Notes: generated by a model from the sequence alone, not told the origin. Counted from the stretch's first letter, positions 21,256 through 36,664 are shown. The stretch is DNA of 64,000 nt from Parietaria judaica (GCA_954871525.1 OX940865.1:21436420-21500419); one strand, 5' to 3'. Numbers and translations are program-made.

Positions 21256-24200
21256 TACTGCTTTCTTTCTCCATTAAAGGTGTTTCTTTACAAATTATTA
21301 TGCTCTCCATCATCACAATATGCTGTAGTGTTTTCTTATTACTATAGAATCAGTGTAATTCGTATTATATATGTATATAGATAATAGGGAATAGATCAAG
21401 TGAAGAACATGGTATGTATATATTCATAATCATATAAGGATTCACATTTTTTGAGTTCTTGCGATTTTCTAACGGTTTAGTTGGAAATCGGTGAATACAA
21501 GTAAAACACCATTACGGAATCACTTGTACACACCATTAGTAGGGTTATAATTGACAATTGAAAATAGAACTGAAAATTTGTTAATTAAACACTTACGAAT
21601 CTTTTATAAATTTTATAAATTACCAATGATTTATATTGATAAAAAAATCGATAATATTTACTAATATCAATGCTAATAATAATAAAATTCTTTTATAATA
21701 TATATCAATATTATTTATATTGAATTATAATATATATAGTTGAATATTAAAATTTAATTAGTATACAGTTACGTAATGATATAAATATTATTATAAAATA
21801 TATATCGATAAATCCATTATTTATATATATAAAAAAATTTAACGGTATATCTTACTAGCATATTAAGAACCTCGTTAAATTAATTCTCGATAAATTCATA
21901 ATATCGATAATATAATACTTTTGTATGGTCCCGACTCTAATTAGTATGACTAATTTTTTCCTCGATAAAATAATAAAATTTGTAAATCCCAACAATGTTA
22001 ATCCATATAAGTTTTACCGTACCTGTAAAAACGGGTCATCACTGTAATATAAGGTTATTATAAATAGTCTTCACGTTTCAAGCGCCTAACAAATAGAAGC
22101 ATGATAGAGTTGTATTTCATAGGATACTTATCCCATCATGGAAAGCTTACCGCTGAAGATAATTCTTTTTCTGGGGTCTACATTTGATTTGTGTGTGTGT
22201 ATAATATATATATATATATATGTGTGTATAAACGTTGCTATCCATAATCAAGTAACGTCATTCTTCTCATTACTGATTAGCCCATCCTATTTAATAGCAA
22301 CGTTACTACGCACAACACAAATTTTCACGTCCACATGTCTAAGAGCCGTAAATATATTTTGTTTTTCTTCTACTATGTATTCAAGATTTATCGTTGATCA
22401 TGATCATCTTTTCCAACGACCAAAAAAAAGTTATCAATAGCATTATAGAAAGAAAGAAAAAAGTATAAACACGTCAAAGTCATATTTATATATAACAAAG
22501 TCCACGTATATATATTCTCAAAAGTGAAGCAGTCGGCATAATCTAGCCTAATTTTTTAATAATTTTTTTTTCCTGTGGTGGACCAAGAAGATTTGGTAAT
22601 TGGTATCATATATAATATACTTCTTTATGAAAATAAGTAAAATATTTGATGTCTCAAAGTAAGATTCTATTAAGCTATTTAATATATATGCTTATATCCT
22701 CTCTACCTTGCTTATATTGTTAGCCTCTTGCCTTTTGCCTTTCATAAAGTTGAAAAAAGATTAGTGTGTTAATTCCATTTTGAGGCATATAAGAAAAGCA
22801 CTTTTTGCTTTTTGAAAAAAAAAATACATGATAATTAAAATTAAAATTATACAAACCCTAAAGGGTTAGCAAGGAAGGCCCATATGTCACGTTGGTTTTC
22901 ATAATTTAGAATTTTATAGAAGAGAATAATGCTAATCAATGAATGATTATAATGGAATCTAAAATCTAAAATTAAATAATGATGAGATTTGAGCTTCAAA
23001 AATCCACATGCATGATGCATGTCAACTTTGAATTTTGTATATAATTTATTCAAGAGGGTTTCAAATTAGATTGAATGAGTAGACCTAAATTGATGGCTAC
23101 AAACTTTCAAGTCTTGATAACATGATGAAAGTCACTTGCAATATTCGACGGCAAAACCTTTTTCTCTTCTGGTAAATTTAGCTTCTTAGATCATCACCAC
23201 CATCATTACAAAAACTCACTTCGGGTGAACCTAGAATAGACCGAGTCTCGGATTTTTTAATCTTCGATATGATTTTAGTTTTCTATGCTTTCCAAATAAC
23301 GATCAATGTCTCGATGATACTAAAATCGAGAATCGGGATGAAACAAAAGATCTACTCGATCTTTAATATATCATTAAATATCAATTTTGACATAAATTTA
23401 ATTTAAATACCAAAACAAATACACTAAATTAAATAATACACTATACATAGCTAAAACATAAAGAGTACAAGTATAATAATAAATTATAAATAAATAAAAT
23501 TTAAACGAAAAAACGGGTCATGACAAGTTTTATTTTTTTTTATTTTTTATTTTTTTAACCGGGATCGGACTCCGAGCTAATATGTAAGGTTAGAGTAAAG
23601 GAAATACATGCACTAACTTCACTTATCCATATACGTATATTTCTAGTGATGAATGGAGTTGAGATATAGAGGGTCAAAAGGGAGAAGGAATTGATGGGGA
23701 AAACATTTGGACAAAGAGCTAAATGACAAAGAAGGAAACGGGTACAAAGCATTAAGCATCAAAATTCAAATTTGGCATATATCGTTGTTAGATATTGGGT
23801 CCTCTAGTAGGGGCCTCTAAACCCTAATGTGGTCACCTACACACACATGACTCTATCGACACCCTAATGAAAACGACTTACAACAATAAATTCTAATGAA
23901 AACGATCGCACTCAAGAGTTTTCCATCCTTAAGAGATAAGATAGTGACTTAATATTAGGTTAATCATGTCTATACTTTTATATATATCATATATAAGAAA
24001 AAAAATAAAAATCCAAATATTAATGTCCACTAAAAGTTCAAGCTTTATAGGACGCAATGCCTTTTATATATGTAAATATGATGTATATATGCCTTTTATA
24101 ATTTTGGCCGATAATATCATGTAACTTTTATCGATAGTGTCATTTTTTAAAGAAAACAAAAAATCACTGCATCAAACCCTAACAGCAACATCATTTTTGT

Positions 24201-25489
24201 GGCTTCCTGTTTTCGGAACTCGTGAAAACTGGCCACAAAGCCCTGTTCCAGGTGGCCGGAATTATAGTTCTTAATTCTTATAAATACTTAGAAGAGAAAT
24301 GAAAATGCTAATGTGAGAGGCTTCATTACAAAAGTCAATGAAATTAAGTCGTTGAATCAAAACCCTAATAGCTTTAAACTATATTATATACATATAATAT
24401 ATATATATATATATGTGAACTTTTAATAATATAAACTTTTACCCTAACCTAGATATAGATCATTGCATGCCTTCATTCAGTTATTTTGTTGAATCAATGG
24501 TGACAGATGAGATTCACCAATTATTATCAATGACTCTACATATTATATATATATTTGTATATATATAATAGCTAGCTAAATATAGCTGGCTCAAAAGTAT
24601 GTAGAGCTTTCTCAAACAATTTAACTGCAAAGTCGAGAGACAAGTACAATGTATTGTAGCTCTTTACTCGTTTTGTCAGACCTAGATAGTTAGTAGTCAT
24701 ATTTTTGTATTAATTATTTTATATTTATTTAAACAATTTACACATACTATGTCTAGTCTTATTATAAGTGTGACAACATATGGACCATGTAAAAAATATT
24801 ACTTATGTTATCATATTACGTGTGCTTCTTTTAGGTCCAAGCAATTTTTATATGACCAAAATTGGATGGTCAAATAAGAGAAAGAAAAAAAAAAGACTCC
24901 AATAATTCACGCCTCATGTGCATGTGCCCAAAATCTGTTTGGTATTATTCTTCGCTAGGGTTTCTTCTTTTGAGAAAATATCTGCTCCCCAACAATATAT
25001 GGGTTTTAAATGGCTACAGCAACATTTATTTTTATTTTGATAATTTTTAGGGGTAAAAATCGTTTTATAACCGTCACGGCGCGCATGTGCAAACACCGAG
25101 TTTAGAGAGTGTTTTTTAGGGAGCAAAAATGGGTTGTAAAATTTTGTAAATATCGTATGCAAAATGATTAGCAGATACGAGGGACAAATAAGTAGAGTAA
25201 GCTAGTGTATGAATTCCTTTTATCTCTTTGATTCCATTTTCTTTCTTGTACAAGAATTATAAGGAAAACAAATACAAGTTTGAATTCTTTTCCACAACAA
25301 CGGCTGAGGAAAAAGAATGTTCTCAATGGATTGATGATAGTACTTTTCAGTAATGAATGTCTTTTTTAATTAATTATCTTTGGTCCTTTTGAAAGACATA
25401 TCATACTATTTATTGACATGGATTTGAGCCTCTTAATGGGTTCTGATTACAAGTTAGCAATAAAACCCTAATTTGGTGGTCCATGATTT

Positions 25490-25860
25490 GTTAGCGTGAC
25501 TTAGGTCGTACGGAATCGTGTCGGCTCCGTGGGAGCATCTTCGTGCGGGTGAGTATTTGATGTCGTCTTATGAGCTTTGAATAAATCCTCCTTGCCCCTT
25601 CGCTATCGTCCCAATTGTTGGGACAATTGAGCTGGGTCCGTGCAGTTTGTGTTCTATCGTACGAGATTTTGGGTTCCCAACTCGGTCTTGGTCTACTTCG
25701 ACCCAGACTAGCTCCATAGGAAAACTCGGTCGTCGAGGCATCTTCTTGTGTGCGTGTGGTGTTTCTTCTTGTTATTGTCCCATGACTTGTGTGGTTTTGG
25801 TCAGAGTTTGTGTGTGCCGATCTTTTGGGCTTTAAACAGAAATCGACCCTAGCAATGATG
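25490..25860. other. GC-enriched island of unknown identity
   Basis: This stretch is markedly less AT-rich than 5 kb on either side and includes ggaatcgtgtcggctccgtg, ccaattgttgggacaattga (itself an imperfect inverted repeat) and tcgacccagactagctcc. No frame gives a recognisable protein. It could be a transposon remnant or a noncoding exon. Confidence 0.35.
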
Positions 25861-27308
25861 CCTAATTCGTTTAAGAGTAAAATGAAGAGACATTCAAATT
25901 ATGTAACTATGAGTTTGCATGGAAAAATAGGGTTTCCAAAATCTGTCAATATAATAAATTTTAGGATTATAAGACAAACATTTATTAAATTAAATTTCAA
26001 TGTAGCAAAATTTTATTTTATTTTTGTTTTTTAGAATAAAATTTGTTTTTTCTTTCTAAAATTTCAGTAACTTTTTTTAATTAATTTATTAGAATTTGGA
26101 GTGTGTCCGTTTATAACTCTTGGACACATTTTTCTAAAAAAATTTACGTCAGTATCTTATAAATAAATAAAAAATAAAACATACCTTAGAAAGAAATAAT
26201 TTAGTAGACATTAATTAAAAACTTAGGCCGTTTAAAATATCAGGTTTATACCAATAAAAATGAAACATTAGTACTTATGCCCTTAACACTAGATTTAATC
26301 TATGTAATTATAATCTGCTGGCACTGGCAGCAACAACGAAAAGTCTAAAACCACAGATTTATCAAAGATACAATTAAACGCAAAGCGTACCCTAGTTACA
26401 GTTATAGATAATAAATAAATATATATATAGGTGACGATAATATATTCAGGAAAAATACAAAATAATAGTTAATTAATTATATATATTGATTCCTGGACAG
26501 CAATAAATACCCAATGGTCACAGGCTGTTAACTTGAGTTAACACTGTGAATTTCTTTGAAAGACAGAGAGAGAAAGGTGAGATTGATCAACTCAATGACA
26601 CGTCCTCAGAACAAGGTAAAAGCAAAATACTACGGGAAAGGCAAAAGGAATGAGAGAGACTACTTTGAGTTTGAATAATATTTGAAATGAAAGACGAGAC
26701 GTGATGATCATACATCTCTCAGGATTTAACTTGTTTTCTGATGGATTTCAGTCACACTTCATATCACGATGATCATCATCGTCATATTTATATTTGGAGA
26801 AATTAGCGATATAAGTACTTAAACTTTAACCAACCCAAGCCGCATAAGTTTGTAATTAAAAAAAAAAAAATTAACAATAGAACTACTCAAAGTCGATTAT
26901 ATTCAAGTTAAAATATGCACATTTTTTTCAAGATTGTTGGCCAAATGCCATGTTGCTTCAAGTTGACCGAAATGAGTGTCAATTTATTTTTCCAACGTCT
27001 TAATATATCACGTGACATTTGACTAATGTCCGAAAAAAGTGGATGAAAATATGTGTCAATTCAATTTTGTCAACTTTGGATGATATTTTCGCTACTTTTT
27101 ATTTTGAACCCAATACTGCATCAGTTGACTAAATTATAATACTTAAATGTATATTGTATATGTTCATGTATATATATATATATATATTTTTAATGTTTTT
27201 AATGAAGAGTCTCATGACAATTCTTTAGCTAGTTGTGTTTTGTATTTTGTGCGTGTGTCAGTGTCAAGGGTCATAGTTGGCACGTGAGAGTCAGTGTCGT
27301 ATATATAA

Positions 27309-27348
<40 letters not shown>

Positions 27349-29049
27349 GTTGAATATGAATTAACTTGCTTCCCAGCGATTAACCAAACACCAGATCAGG
27401 CTGACCGGGGACTAGCAGAGAGATCATGTGGGTTCTTGACACGTGTCGTTGCTGATTATCAGAAGACCGAAAAGACTTTCTTCTCCTTTGCTGCCTCGAA
27501 ATCTAAAGGCTAGATTGTCTGCTCATCCAAGATTTTATTTATTTATTCCATAATTTCAAAGTTTTGTGAACAAAAGAGCAATATTTTAGATTTTAGTAGC
27601 ATTTCGAGTTCCAAATGAAATTTCATGCAAATAAATTATGAGTGTACCGAAAAACAAAAAGTATATCCCAATACATTTTTTACCAATCTTATTTTATGGA
27701 TATACTAATCAGCACGTATTGTTTAAAATATATAACTATATACATTATATATATTAAATATAAATTATACTTAAATATCTATAAGTACCACATTGATTTG
27801 CAATATAAAATTATTTTATTGACATATCAATAAAATTAAGCCCAATATTTTAGCATTTAGCCAGATACATCATATTTTTATTAAAAAACTTGTATGATTA
27901 ATAATTTTTTTGTTCTTATGTTTATTTTTTTATTTTTTATTTTTTAGTAACGGCAACGATTAATGTGAGTTTTTACCGATACTCGTCATTTTCCAATCAT
28001 CTCAGAAAACTCTAACACACAAGCTGGGGATAATTAAAGATTGATATAAATGTAATGCTCAGAAGCCATCTACTTTTTGGGTGAAAATTAAGTTAAAGCG
28101 ATTCAGGAGAAAGTAAGGACTAATCTATTGTCCATAAATTTATGGATATTGATATATAATTATAAAAGGTTAAAATATCTGAATATGTGTAACCCTAGGT
28201 AGGGGAGAAGGTAAGCCGTTTTTTAGGGGTAAAAGGCGATTCTGTATAGTAATTTGGAGTGATGTGTGTATATGTATATGTGTGTATCTTTCGTTGTATA
28301 TGTTTTATTATTGAGAGAGAGAGGTTTGAATTGAATTGAAGAGTTTGAAAGGTGAGTGAGTGGTGTATTACACAGTGTATAGAGTGTGGTGAGTTAGTCA
28401 CAAACACACGCACAAAAACTCACTAACTTACTCTCACAGTCACACGTCTGTGTCATTAACTCCTTCACATGCACTCAATCCATCTCGTCTTGTCAAATCA
28501 CCATTTCAAATCATTATTTTTATATTTCTACCTCTCTCTCTATATATATTAATATAACTGCCTATAACTTTACATATTGGTCTAATGCTGACACTTATAA
28601 GTCCGCACTTTTAGAAAATAGCATATTATCTCTTTTATTAATGAATTGTAATGATAAATATGATAATTTAGGAAGTTTGAATGGAAAATAGCAGAAGAGT
28701 TTGAGATGAGACATGCTGTAAAATTAAGGGATAATTTTTATGCATTGAATCTTTGAGTTTATACGATTTAGTACATGTAATAATCTCGTGGAATATCGTA
28801 GTTGATTAATTTGAATGAATGATCTGTTATTCACAAAGTAAAGAATCAGGTTCTTTTATTATATGATTGGTTATTTTTTGAATTTCAATTATGACTACAA
28901 TTCACATGTCTACTACCTTAGTCATGAGTCTCTACAATTATGAATATGTAGAACTTTGAGACTCAAGAGTTGGTTACAGATTTAATTCTTCTTATCCAAG
29001 ATTGATTTATTTTTATATATTTTGCTAACAAACTTGAGATCGAACAAAA

Positions 29050-29607
29050 TACTCCTTTCAGTTAGCTTAAGCTACGGATTGAGTACAACAAATATCTCGG
29101 CAGCATCGAAACTTAAGGAGCAAGCTAGAGTATATAAATAGAGCCTTTGTGTCATGGATAAATTCAACCATTTCAGAGATTGACCTTGCTGTCAGAACCC
29201 ACAAGGTTATCAGCTTTCACAGTTTGGTGTTTTATCATAGTACATCCTACCTCGGGAGGTGTCGACGGAGTTTGAAGAACCGGACCGAAGGATTCAGCCT
29301 TACGTCGACAAAGAGCAGGAGGATCTTGCTGAGTCTGATTCTCTCAAGAGAAGTGACCACCTGCATTGGCATCACAAGTCGGGACTCAATCACCGTTTCA
29401 AGACTAATTTATGTTACCAACTATAGATTCAGGGGGAGTCCCTTTACTTTAAGCTATTTTACTATATCGTGTAATTTGGGCTTGTAAACTTTATTGGTGA
29501 TTAATATGGGTGAGTGCCCCACAGAAGTAGATAGGTATCGAACTGCGTTACTAAAACATCGAGTGTCTCTTTATTGCTTTCATCGTTTCACGTTGTGTTC
29601 GGTAACA
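29050..29607 (+). mobile_element. Copia-type LTR remnant (probable solo LTR)
   Basis: A promoter-like gtatataaatagagcctttg (about 29130-29149) is followed by about 450 bp ending in a stretch typical of plant Copia LTR 3' ends: ctgcgttac, then gtgtctctttattgctttc, then tgttcggtaaca (ending 29607). No tRNA-Met primer-binding site follows and no retrotransposon protein flanks it, so it is best read as a solo or decayed LTR. The left boundary is approximate. Confidence 0.5.
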
Positions 29608-32600
29608 ATCTAGTTAATCTGCATTATCACGTAAACTTACTTTATACAAAAGATTGTCCGAAGTGCCTCAATAAATAAAAAGGTATGGTATAATTATTTT
29701 TCATGTATGTGCTTTGATAACCATTCGCCTAAAACTCCAATTCTTAATCTCATGCTAAAGGGTAAAAATATGACTTAACAATTTTGTGTATGTCGTTAAT
29801 ATCATGGAAGCACATATATCATTTTTACACTATCCATAAAAGTCTGTAATTTACTTCCGGTACGTCATTATTTATCTTTAGCTTTCCATGGTCAAGTTCA
29901 ATATTAGGGTTACGTATATCAAGAATCAATTTCAAGGAGATAACATCGTTTTTTCTTAGTCTTTTCCAACATGTCTAAGCATTAATCTGAATTTCCAAGT
30001 GCCTATTTAGATAGCTAGCCTACATTTTGACGCTTTTGGCCACTTGATATCTTTTATAAAGCTTGTTTCAAAATTTTCATATATTTATCGAAATGAGCCC
30101 TATATTGTGCACATGTTCAAACAACTTAATACCTTCTCAAAACTCAATGCAATATTTCCTACTTACACAAGACACAGTTCTTACCTCTATTGTAAGAATT
30201 TCTAAAATTTTATCGTGGAACAATATGATTCCAAAGTAACCTCTGCAACAAATAAACCCACTACAATAAGACTCTTCCATAAGGTCTTGGGTTCGATCTC
30301 TTGAGACGCAAAAATTGTGTAATATATGTAATCTTGGCCGTGACAAATATCCTGTAATGTGAGTACATGTAATCTTGGCCAATGGTGCCACTCAATTAAA
30401 AAAAAAAAAACAGAGAACCAAAATAATTGTTGATAAAATAACGCTTAAGAGAAATCGCGACATAACTTGTAAAAAAAAGGAGAAATAGATAAATTATATA
30501 TTTTCTTCATTGAGGGTTTGGGCGATTTTTATTTTTCCATAGGCTGATTTGAAATCCTTTATCTATAGATGCTTGGACGATTTTATTTGTTGATTCAAAA
30601 CTGAAATCACTTTCAAACTTTGAATCGTTTTTTTTCTTCAACAAAATCTATGCCCTATGCACAACATATATGTTTTCGTTATATATATTAGGGATCATGG
30701 ACCCATGATATGTCGTTGTTATAGTTATTTTAAGTTAACCATTGATATAAATTAATATTGTCATTCATCTCTTCAATGATGATATATTTATAAAATTGGA
30801 CTCTTAAAATAAGTGGGGTTTTGATATAATCCACCCTATATACTAATTGTGATATAAGTGGGTGGTGGTCTCCTAAAGTCCTGCATGGTTACTCAAGGCA
30901 GAAAAAAGATATTTTATTTCCTCTATGGAAGTCAAATTCTCCCTATTGAAACACATCTTCACATCACTACAAATTTATTTTTAATAAAAAGGGTTATTAA
31001 AGATATTGAAATCGAATTTTTTTTTTATCTACCTGGTATAAGAACTCATTTAATATATGGTCCTAGCTAGCGAGCTAGCTAGTTCATTAATTTTCTACAA
31101 TTAATATATGAAGATATGAAAGTTAAAATTAAATAATGAAAAGGACACTATCAACAATCAAGGCATCAATCTTTACAATTCAGAAGATGACAAGCACAAT
31201 TTTTTTTTTTATCCCTTTGTATTTGATAAATTGATCAATATATATTGGAAAACCAAATGAAATTGCGTTAGCGGAAAATTTTGCTTGACTCACAAATTCC
31301 AGAGTTTATAACGAACATAATATGAACCGTAAGACATTTGATTTGATACATTATAACAATCAGCTAGCGCAATTTCCACTTTCTGTGCTGCACGGGAATT
31401 TTCCTAATTCATCACAATTCTGAAAACATAGGAAAAAGGTACGGCCTAGCTACGAGAGTGTTTCAAAACAAAAGACTTACTTGCATGTATTGACGGGGCC
31501 GGCCTCACGATAAATTAACCTCAAAGTAGGTGAGAATATTGTGCGTTTAAGCCTGACTTGACTCAACAACCCCTAGCAAAATCCCCCCCCCCCCCCCCCC
31601 CCTCCATCCGAGGCAAGATGAGTATTCCCTAGATGTTGAGCTAGGTGCACCTAGCTCCCCCCCCACATAGCTAATCTGTTCCAATGTACCCTAGCAAGTT
31701 TGTTAGGTACACACGAAAAGCCAATTGAAGTTGTTCTTAAAAGGTGCCAAACCCGAATAGCAAATTTGAGGAGTTGATTTGGTTTCTCATTTTATTTAAA
31801 GAAATTTAGTGATTGTAGATATTCAATTATTGGATGTATTTTAGGATTTTTTTTTTTGCTAGGTTTCTATTTCCTTGAAATAATGCGTGTTAGTAATTAT
31901 TTTGTGACCCTCGTAATTTTGTTTTGGACATTAATCAGAGAATTTTTTTTTCTCTCCTGAATTTCTTCTTTATTCTTTTACGTTCTTCAACATCTCAATA
32001 TTAATATATTATATTATAAACACAGAGTGAGAGTGTTTTGCGAGTGAAATTATTTTTCGTTGAACTTCGTGAAAGTTTTTTTGTATTTTTGGCAGATCTA
32101 TTTTATAGGGAACCAAAAAATATTTGCCTATAGTAAAAATAAAAATAAAGTTGTGTGGAATGCAACTCATGAAAATCAGTAAATTGAATTGAATTGAATT
32201 ATGTCCAACAACATTCTGCCATAATCATCTTTTACACGCAAGACTTTAATCAAAATAAATAGATATAACATGCATTAAACAGAAAATAATGGGTAAATTG
32301 ATTGCGAACAAGGCTTATACAAGTCTAATTGACCCAAGATAATTTTATTACTTAAGTTGAAGAACTTCAACTAAAACATATCGAATTAATCCACTATATA
32401 TTGTTGATCTTCATCATCCAATTTTTCTAAGTTGCAACTAAGCTTCATACTCATACTGAAGAGCGGAGCCACGTGCGCACGAGAGTGCATCATAAAAAAA
32501 AGTTGCACATAATATTTAAAATTAATAATAAAATATATTATTAACAAAACAATTAGTTACATAACATTTAGTCTTTACGATGACAGTATAATTTAGACTT

Positions 32601-34182
32601 ATTTGTACTATTCTCATCATTTAATTTAGTCTTAATTGCGGCATACGTATATCTGATAAAAAGTATTAAACCTACGGCTACGAAAATTAACTTAATTTTA
32701 TTTTTCTTTAGAGTAAAGGGTTAATATCAATATTCTATCAAAGAAATATTATTATTAATTGCCTTTTAATATCTCATAACAGGATATTAAGAAAATTATT
32801 TTAGTAATCATCGGAAATTGCACAAACATTATTTTAACGATAATCTATTGCATCGTGAAAATAAGTTGATATAGACTAATATTTTGTTAGGGCACAATTA
32901 TTTATGCATCGCGATTCTTCATTAGATTGTATTTTGATTCACATCCCTATACGACCAAATATATAGGAATATTTAGGACTAGGCATTACATACTACATAC
33001 TGTCTGTCACATATATATAGATATATCGTGGGACATAGATATCAATGTGTGGATTTCTTTACACAGATCCACAATTTATGTCACTAATTGAGGACATAAT
33101 TAATATATTCTTGTCCTCTAGCTCTTCAATTTCGATCCCCACGCGGTTGGAAACGAAGAAAGCCATGTAATATCTAAGTGCTTAAAAGACCGATAAATTA
33201 ATGTTGAGTATAATCCTAATAATTTATAAGTATTCATAAAATATATAGAGCAGCTATCGACGAATTCGCATGCCGGTAAATAACATCGACGACGATTCTC
33301 TAAAGTCTAAAGTAATGATATTTGTTTAATAAATTTATATTTAAGTAATAGTATTTCATAATATAATTATGCATGAGAAAATATTTATTTAAGTGTAATT
33401 ATTAAATACGTCTGTTTTGTGATGTGAAATAAGTTGGAATATATATATATATATATATATATATCGCTTTAAAAGCTTAAACATAGATTTTGACCGAAAA
33501 TAGAAGCTTAGAACATATCAACGAGTCTTGATTTTCCATCGGTATTATAAATATATCGTCGGTATTCATCTAGTTACGACAATATAAAACGGTTTGTTGT
33601 AAAAAATTGAGCGGTATTCTCGAAACAGTATTTCATCGATAGCCGTTGACTTTTCAAACCTTGATAATATCTCATGCCACTTGTGAAATAGGTAGTCGGA
33701 CACTGATATAATTTTGGAACTCAAGCTCACTAACGTAACCATAAACTTTTCATAATGCTCCATTTATAAAAATTAGGTATCTTTTTGTTTTTCAAAGGAT
33801 AGTACAAATTATTCAACTGCTAGATAGCATGATTGTGTGGAAGACATGCATGCAACAAATTTGGTCAATGGCATATATTCTTTATGTGTATAACTATATA
33901 TATATATAAATATATATAGGGCAATCTGAAGTGTACCATGTTTTTTTCAACGGTGCTGATAATTTATGCAACGACCATGCGCTAGATTGCACTTCAAGAT
34001 GTTATAAGGATCTTGCTAAATGTCCACACTATATAATTTTGGTTAAAAGTTGGACTAGTGTTTGTCACCCTTTAGGTCAATCATTTTATAATTAAGTCAA
34101 ACATGGCCTACCTTTATTAGGAAATAAGGGTTATACATTCATATATTAGCATATTGTTTATTAGGAAACCCTAAAGCCCTTC

Positions 34183-34235
<53 letters not shown>

Positions 34236-35356
34236 ATATAAAAAGATTTTTTTTTAATTTAATAATTTTTACTTGAATAGTTTTGATATTTGAAATAATT
34301 ATCTTGATGTTTGATTTGTAAATCTTAAATACGTTACTACAATATTCCCTCAATGTAAATATATAAGCGAAAAGATTTCTTAATACGGTCTCAGATAGGA
34401 TCGCTAAATATAAATCTCGTTTATATAATTGTAATAGCAGGAGATTGCTCATTGAGTTATCCGTCTTATTTTATTATAGTACAAAATATCAGAGATCACC
34501 GATCAAAATTATCTCGTCTTATATATGTATATATAATCTAAAAATTGAAATACCTTATAAGAGGTTAAATTAGAAGAAGAAAAGGAGTGAAAGGAGAGCC
34601 TTGATTGGTGGAATGTGCATTAGAAAGGAGGGAATATCCTTAATGGATGGGAATTGGGAAGGGAGTTCCATGAGCTGACTCCAATAACAATAATATTCCA
34701 CCACCACAACACAAAACAAATGAAAAATATATAGTTTTTAATTGTGGGGTTGTTTGACCCTACATCCTCCACAAAAAATACCAACTATGGAACTCACCCA
34801 CTTCTTATATATGGAAAAATGGAATTGAGATCTTCTGTTTCCAAAAAACATAATTCTCACACCACCACCAAGTAACCAATTATCAAGTTAGAGAGCTAGT
34901 AGTATATAAGAAAGAAATTGAATGGTTATCAATGATGTTTTTTAGTTGACTTTTGACTATGGACTCTTAGGTGGTGCCCATTAAAGACTTGTATTTTGTC
35001 CAAAGAGCGTGTATTCTAAAAGAGAAGGGGACATACCTAAGCAAGATATTTTTTTTGCTGACCATATTATTAATTCAACGAGACTTGATGGACAAATTTA
35101 AGGACATCTATAGTAAGATCTAACCTAGATTCTCAACATTTGTATATGAATGTTAGGCACAAAAAATATTTTCTTACCTGAAAAAATTGCCTTGTTTTTC
35201 AAGTGATTAATTTGAACATAGAGTCAATTCAATAATCTGCTCACCAATATACATAGTAAAAACTAAAAATATTTGACCTCGACTAATTCTTATGATTTCG
35301 TATATATATAATTATATATATATTCACTTAACTGGCTTAGAGTGTGCCGAGACCGT

Positions 35357-35395
<39 letters not shown>

Positions 35396-36497
35396 TGTGG
35401 CTGTGCTATCATATATTATGGCTTTTGATCATATTACACATTTTATAAATAAGTATAGCTGAAATAAATTAATTTTTATTGTAAAACAAATGTAGCAATC
35501 TAAAATTATAATATTTTTATATTAAAAATCTAATAAACAAATATAAAATAGAATAGAATATTGAAAATATTAGGGCTCCTATAATTTGGGAGCCGTCACC
35601 GTTACTCGCCTGTAACAAAGACCGACCTTGAATACACAAAATATTTTCAACTTAAGTGGGTCCTGCTCTTTAAGCGATTAAGATGCTAATAACTATTTTT
35701 CTCTAGTCAATTGCTTCTAAGTTTGATATTCATGGCAGGTTAGGCTAGAGAGAATGAAATGCACGTGTACGTAGAGCTCAACGAAGTCATGATCATAGCT
35801 GTAAAATCACTTGAAGAAATTTGATGGCTTGTTATTTAATGTTGATAATTGACTTTTCCTCTTTCTTTTTCATATATGTTGCTCGTATTCGTATATTTAT
35901 AAGAGATTTTTGAAAAAGAATTGAGTGCTATTTTACATGACTAGTTTATTTTAGTCCAAAAAAACAAAAAATAATGTTGAACTATAGTAGCTAACTTTAG
36001 ATCAAATAAACTAATGTTGAACTACTAGATTAGAAAGAAAATAAAAATTTGAATAAATCTTCCATCGTAAAATCTGAATTAGTTTTTTCTCCACTTTTTT
36101 ATTTAACCGTTCCATTGGATTTAATAACTTAAATCCAAGATATTAAATTATAGAATATCATTTGTTAAAATATTCAAACTCAAAATTTTAAAGCATAATA
36201 TAAGAGTCAAGAATCCGTAACGAAAAAATCATACATATTGTTATCAATATACCTAGTAAGTATTTTATCATGCAATAAATTCAATATTTTACTTTCAAAT
36301 ATACTATAATACAAATCAATATTAAATATAAGATATGTTATAATGTTGAATTGAATCTACACGTCAAGCAAATAGCAATGTTTCCTAATGCGAGCACTCA
36401 TCGTGCATGTTAGTTACTAGATTAATCATTGGAATTACTTCGTTTTGCTTAGACAACTGGCTCTTTTCAAATAAAAAAATAGAGAATATATGGTAAT
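29608..36497. other. AT-rich region without recognisable genes
   Basis: No coding domain is visible. Positions 30137-30411 look like a SINE-type remnant: ggttcgatctc (B-box-like, about 30290) and a terminal A-run (30398-30410), but no A box was found. Twenty cytosines occur at 31583-31602. A compound (TA)n(TG)n tract lies at about 34185-34236, and (TA)n tracts near 33440 and 35360. The last bases contain the left LINE target duplication. Confidence 0.5.
31583..31602. repeat. 20-nt poly(C) run
   Basis: Uninterrupted cytosines, the second such run in the window. Length is likely unreliable in any assembly. Confidence 0.9.
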
Positions 36498-36517
36498 AAA
36501 CCAAGCAACGCGAAATA

Positions 36518-36664
36518 ATGACGAATAGTTCAAATACTCGACCATCTCGTAACTTCAAAGCTAAGCTATTAGAGGGCATCGCTGGTTCTCTCCTCGCTAA
36601 GTCTCTTCAGTTCCACTCCGATCTCACCCTTCTTGACCAAAGGAATGAAGGCGATGACGAGTGA
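36518..36664 (+). pseudogene. Residual LINE ORF1 start (degenerate)
   Basis: ATG 6 bp inside the element opens 48 codons ending ...LLDQRNEGDDE and a stop. ORF1 of plant L1 elements normally encodes an RNA-binding protein of several hundred residues with DUF4283 and a CCHC knuckle; neither is visible. Short open pieces follow in other frames (for example RGLEVKLLAISSSKAWASVD near 36700), so ORF1 seems deleted and broken. The link to ORF1 rests on position only. Confidence 0.4.

Larger units (their letters stand above)
17941..29039. other. 11-kb AT-rich region without recognisable genes
   Basis: The methyltransferase 3' UTR occupies the first few hundred bases. Beyond it no frame carries a recognisable domain and no tRNA or known miRNA sequence was seen. 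Contents: (TA)n at 20130-20182; (TTA)n at about 21168-21255; a decayed MITE-like stretch at about 21540-21990 that shares ggtcccgactc (21927-21937) and ctcgataaatt motifs with the element at 45683; a less AT-rich island at about 25490-25860; a possible MULE-type MITE at about 26805-27095 (agcgatataagtacttaaac at the left, a weak inverted match at the right); (AAT)n at about 27312-27345. Confidence 0.5.

Noticed and set aside
30137..30411. SINE with B-box-like motif and terminal A-run
   Set aside because: No A box and no flanking duplication were found; mentioned only within the intergenic entry.
33566..33763. Minus-strand 65-codon frame
   Set aside because: No similarity to a known family that I can see, and it sits in repetitive-looking AT-rich DNA.
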